Assembly: GCA_051530055.1 (NCBI GenBank)
Contig: CM121341.1
Span: 10,788,001 to 10,852,000 of the forward strand
From: Neoechinorhynchus agilis
Lineage: Eukaryota; Acanthocephala
Direction of reading: 5' to 3'
DNA: 64,000 nucleotides
Under the pieces are notes generated by a model that saw only the letters and a program-made list of their open reading frames with translations, searched no databases and had not been told where the DNA came from. Both the position numbers and the translations under genes were made by a program. This document shows, one piece after another, positions 62,907-64,000 of the stretch; position 1 is the stretch's first letter; each line of letters starts with the position of its first letter.

Positions 62907-63398
62907 TCAATTTCCACTCTCGGTCGACCGTCCTTTTCTATTGCGTCTTCTACTGTGGTGCTTTTTTCGTCTTGGTTTCTCGTCATTATTTTCATTAAAG
63001 CGATTTGCGCTCCGATCGCAGTAGTCGTTAACGTATTTTGTAATAATATCGGCATTTTTATTACCTTCCGCCGTACCGAGTATTCTAGAATTGTGAGCAA
63101 CTTCAAGGAGATAATGCATGCAAAGTTCCTCCTTTTTCAAAAGATCGACGAATATACCCTTATAAAACTGCAAACAAAGTCCAATGAGACTGGAATTCAC
63201 GAACCCATTGAAGACTCTTGACGCAAAATTGTTTTGTTGATTCGCTTGGATTTTGTAATTAAATTGTGGCATCGCTTGAAATGAATATTGTTGATCACAA
63301 GGATGGAAGTATGAGCTCGGATGAATAAAGACCTCCGGCATCGTAACGTTTGTCATTGAAGGCGGATATAGCACCAAATAAGGATTACAAAAATGCAT
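62907..63398 (-). CDS. orfX copy 7, the only full-length version
   Basis: 163 codons. Start as in the other copies. The N-terminal 65 residues are rich in Pro, Gln, Asn, Phe and Tyr. A helical domain of about 60 residues ends YVNDYCDRSANRFNENND, and a strongly basic tail EKPRRKKHHSRRRNRKGRS could bind RNA or act as a nuclear signal. CGA encodes the Arg where copies 1, 4 and 5 have TGA. The family is unknown to me. It lies between inverted arms and is the only non-retroelement ORF that recurs, so it could be a captured host gene or a cargo gene. Confidence 0.5.
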   Translation of the reverse strand: MHFCNPYLVLYPPSMTNVTMPEVFIHPSSYFHPCDQQYSFQAMPQFNYKIQANQQNNFASRVFNGFVNSSLIGLCLQFYKGIFVDLLKKEELCMHYLLEVAHNSRILGTAEGNKNADIITKYVNDYCDRSANRFNENNDEKPRRKKHHSRRRNRKGRSTESGN

Positions 63399-64000
63399 CG
63401 GCGAGAGATTGTGAGTCTAAGAACCCATCAACCGGAAAAATAGGCGGAACATAAACAAATAATTAGAGCGTAACATTGAAATGTTTTGTAAACAACTCGA
63501 TTTGTTTTCCGGCAAATTTCGGTATTTATCAGCAAATGTCCGTATTCGAGTGAACCCAAAGAATTAGTTGGCCTCTCTAAAGCGCTGTTTTAATTAAAAA
63601 AGCAAAAGATATGTGCAGGGGATTGGCTTCAGTATTTTTCACGAGAAATAAAGTAAATTCCAAATCCCAGTAGTCTACGAGATTTTTAACTAGCAAATTC
63701 TATAACCGATTTAAATCGGATTTCATCAAAACTTAAACATTGGTCACTGCGTTGCGCCCTAACGAATTGGATTTTGGACGTCTAACGTTGCTAATAAAAT
63801 TTATAATTGCAATAGCTTGATTACTTAGTCACGAAAATTGACATTGAACTGAATCCTGCGAGATCACTCTGCACCTGTTACATCTTCTAGGAAGCTCTAT
63901 TTTTGACTCAAATGTGGAAAATGAGATTGCCAATCTTCAACTCCAAGTTTCGGTGCTGTGTGAACGAACTAATGAATTATCCTAACACGAGGCTCTGCTC
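63399..64000 (-). repeat. Arm L copy 7, cut by the window end
   Basis: Upstream DNA of orfX and the short ORF (VENE variant, about 63850-63995). The part with the LINE-A-like RT tail lies beyond the window. Confidence 0.75.

Larger units (their letters stand above)
44821..64000 (-). repeat. Right arm of giant inverted duplication
   Basis: This is the reverse-complement counterpart of the arm at 1.9-21.8 kb and runs off the window end inside arm L. Specific differences are Gy-B inserted between orfX and LINE-B (60.9-62.3 kb), an internal deletion in the LINE-B copy at 44.8-47.3 kb, and a longer RTE fragment at 47.6-48.3 kb. Such a structure can arise in the genome or by misassembly of repeats; sequence alone cannot decide. 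Confidence 0.75.

Overview
This window is a retroelement graveyard from an invertebrate animal genome. I found no clearly functional single-copy host gene. The evidence for an animal is several APE-type LINE families with CCHC Gag-like ORF1 proteins, an RTE-type LINE, Ty3/Gypsy LTR elements (one with the CHHC gag and tRNA-Trp primer site typical of the CsRn1 clade), Penelope-like elements with GIY-YIG nucleases, a SINE with pol III boxes, and a decayed SLC22-like transporter. The A+T-rich composition and element mix would suit an arthropod or similar invertebrate, but I cannot name a species. Names used here: LINE-A, LINE-B, LINE-C and LINE-D for the non-LTR families; Gy-A, Gy-B and Gy-C for the Gypsy elements; PLE-1 to PLE-3 for the Penelope-like elements; orfX for an unrecognised repeated gene; arm L for the repeat beside orfX.

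Layout. About 0-22 kb and 44.6-64 kb carry the same modules in mirror order, so together they form a giant imperfect inverted duplication around a spacer of about 22 kb. From the left, the modules are LINE-A(-), L, orfX(+), LINE-B(+), RTE remnant, orfX(-), L, LINE-A(+), Gy-A(+), L, orfX(+), RTE remnant, LINE-B(-), orfX(-), L, LINE-A(+). The right half read backwards gives L, orfX, Gy-B, LINE-B, RTE remnant, orfX, L, LINE-A, Gy-A, L, orfX, RTE remnant, LINE-B. Within each half the orfX+L segments are themselves inverted repeats around LINE-B. Copies share identical lesions, so they spread by DNA duplication and not by fresh retrotransposition.

The spacer (22-44.6 kb) holds mostly single fragments: PLE-1 followed by a hammerhead-ribozyme-like motif, a diverged LINE-A relative, a separate ORF1 of 404 codons, LINE-D pieces, a transporter pseudogene, an unidentified broken ORF cluster, PLE-2 with a second hammerhead-like motif, Gy-C (gag-protease-RT), a tandem-repeat block, PLE-3, Gy-B and LINE-C. 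LINE-C (40433-44572) stands out. Both ORFs are intact, they overlap as TAATG, the element has an (AAT)n tail and an 11-bp target-site duplication, and its empty site is preserved at 60886-60896.

How it fits together: old LINE-B, RTE, Gypsy and LINE-A copies nested around orfX, the resulting block was inverted and duplicated, a SINE sits in three of the four LINE-B copies, and LINE-C inserted last, into only one arm. Module boundaries given as round numbers are approximate to a few tens of bases.
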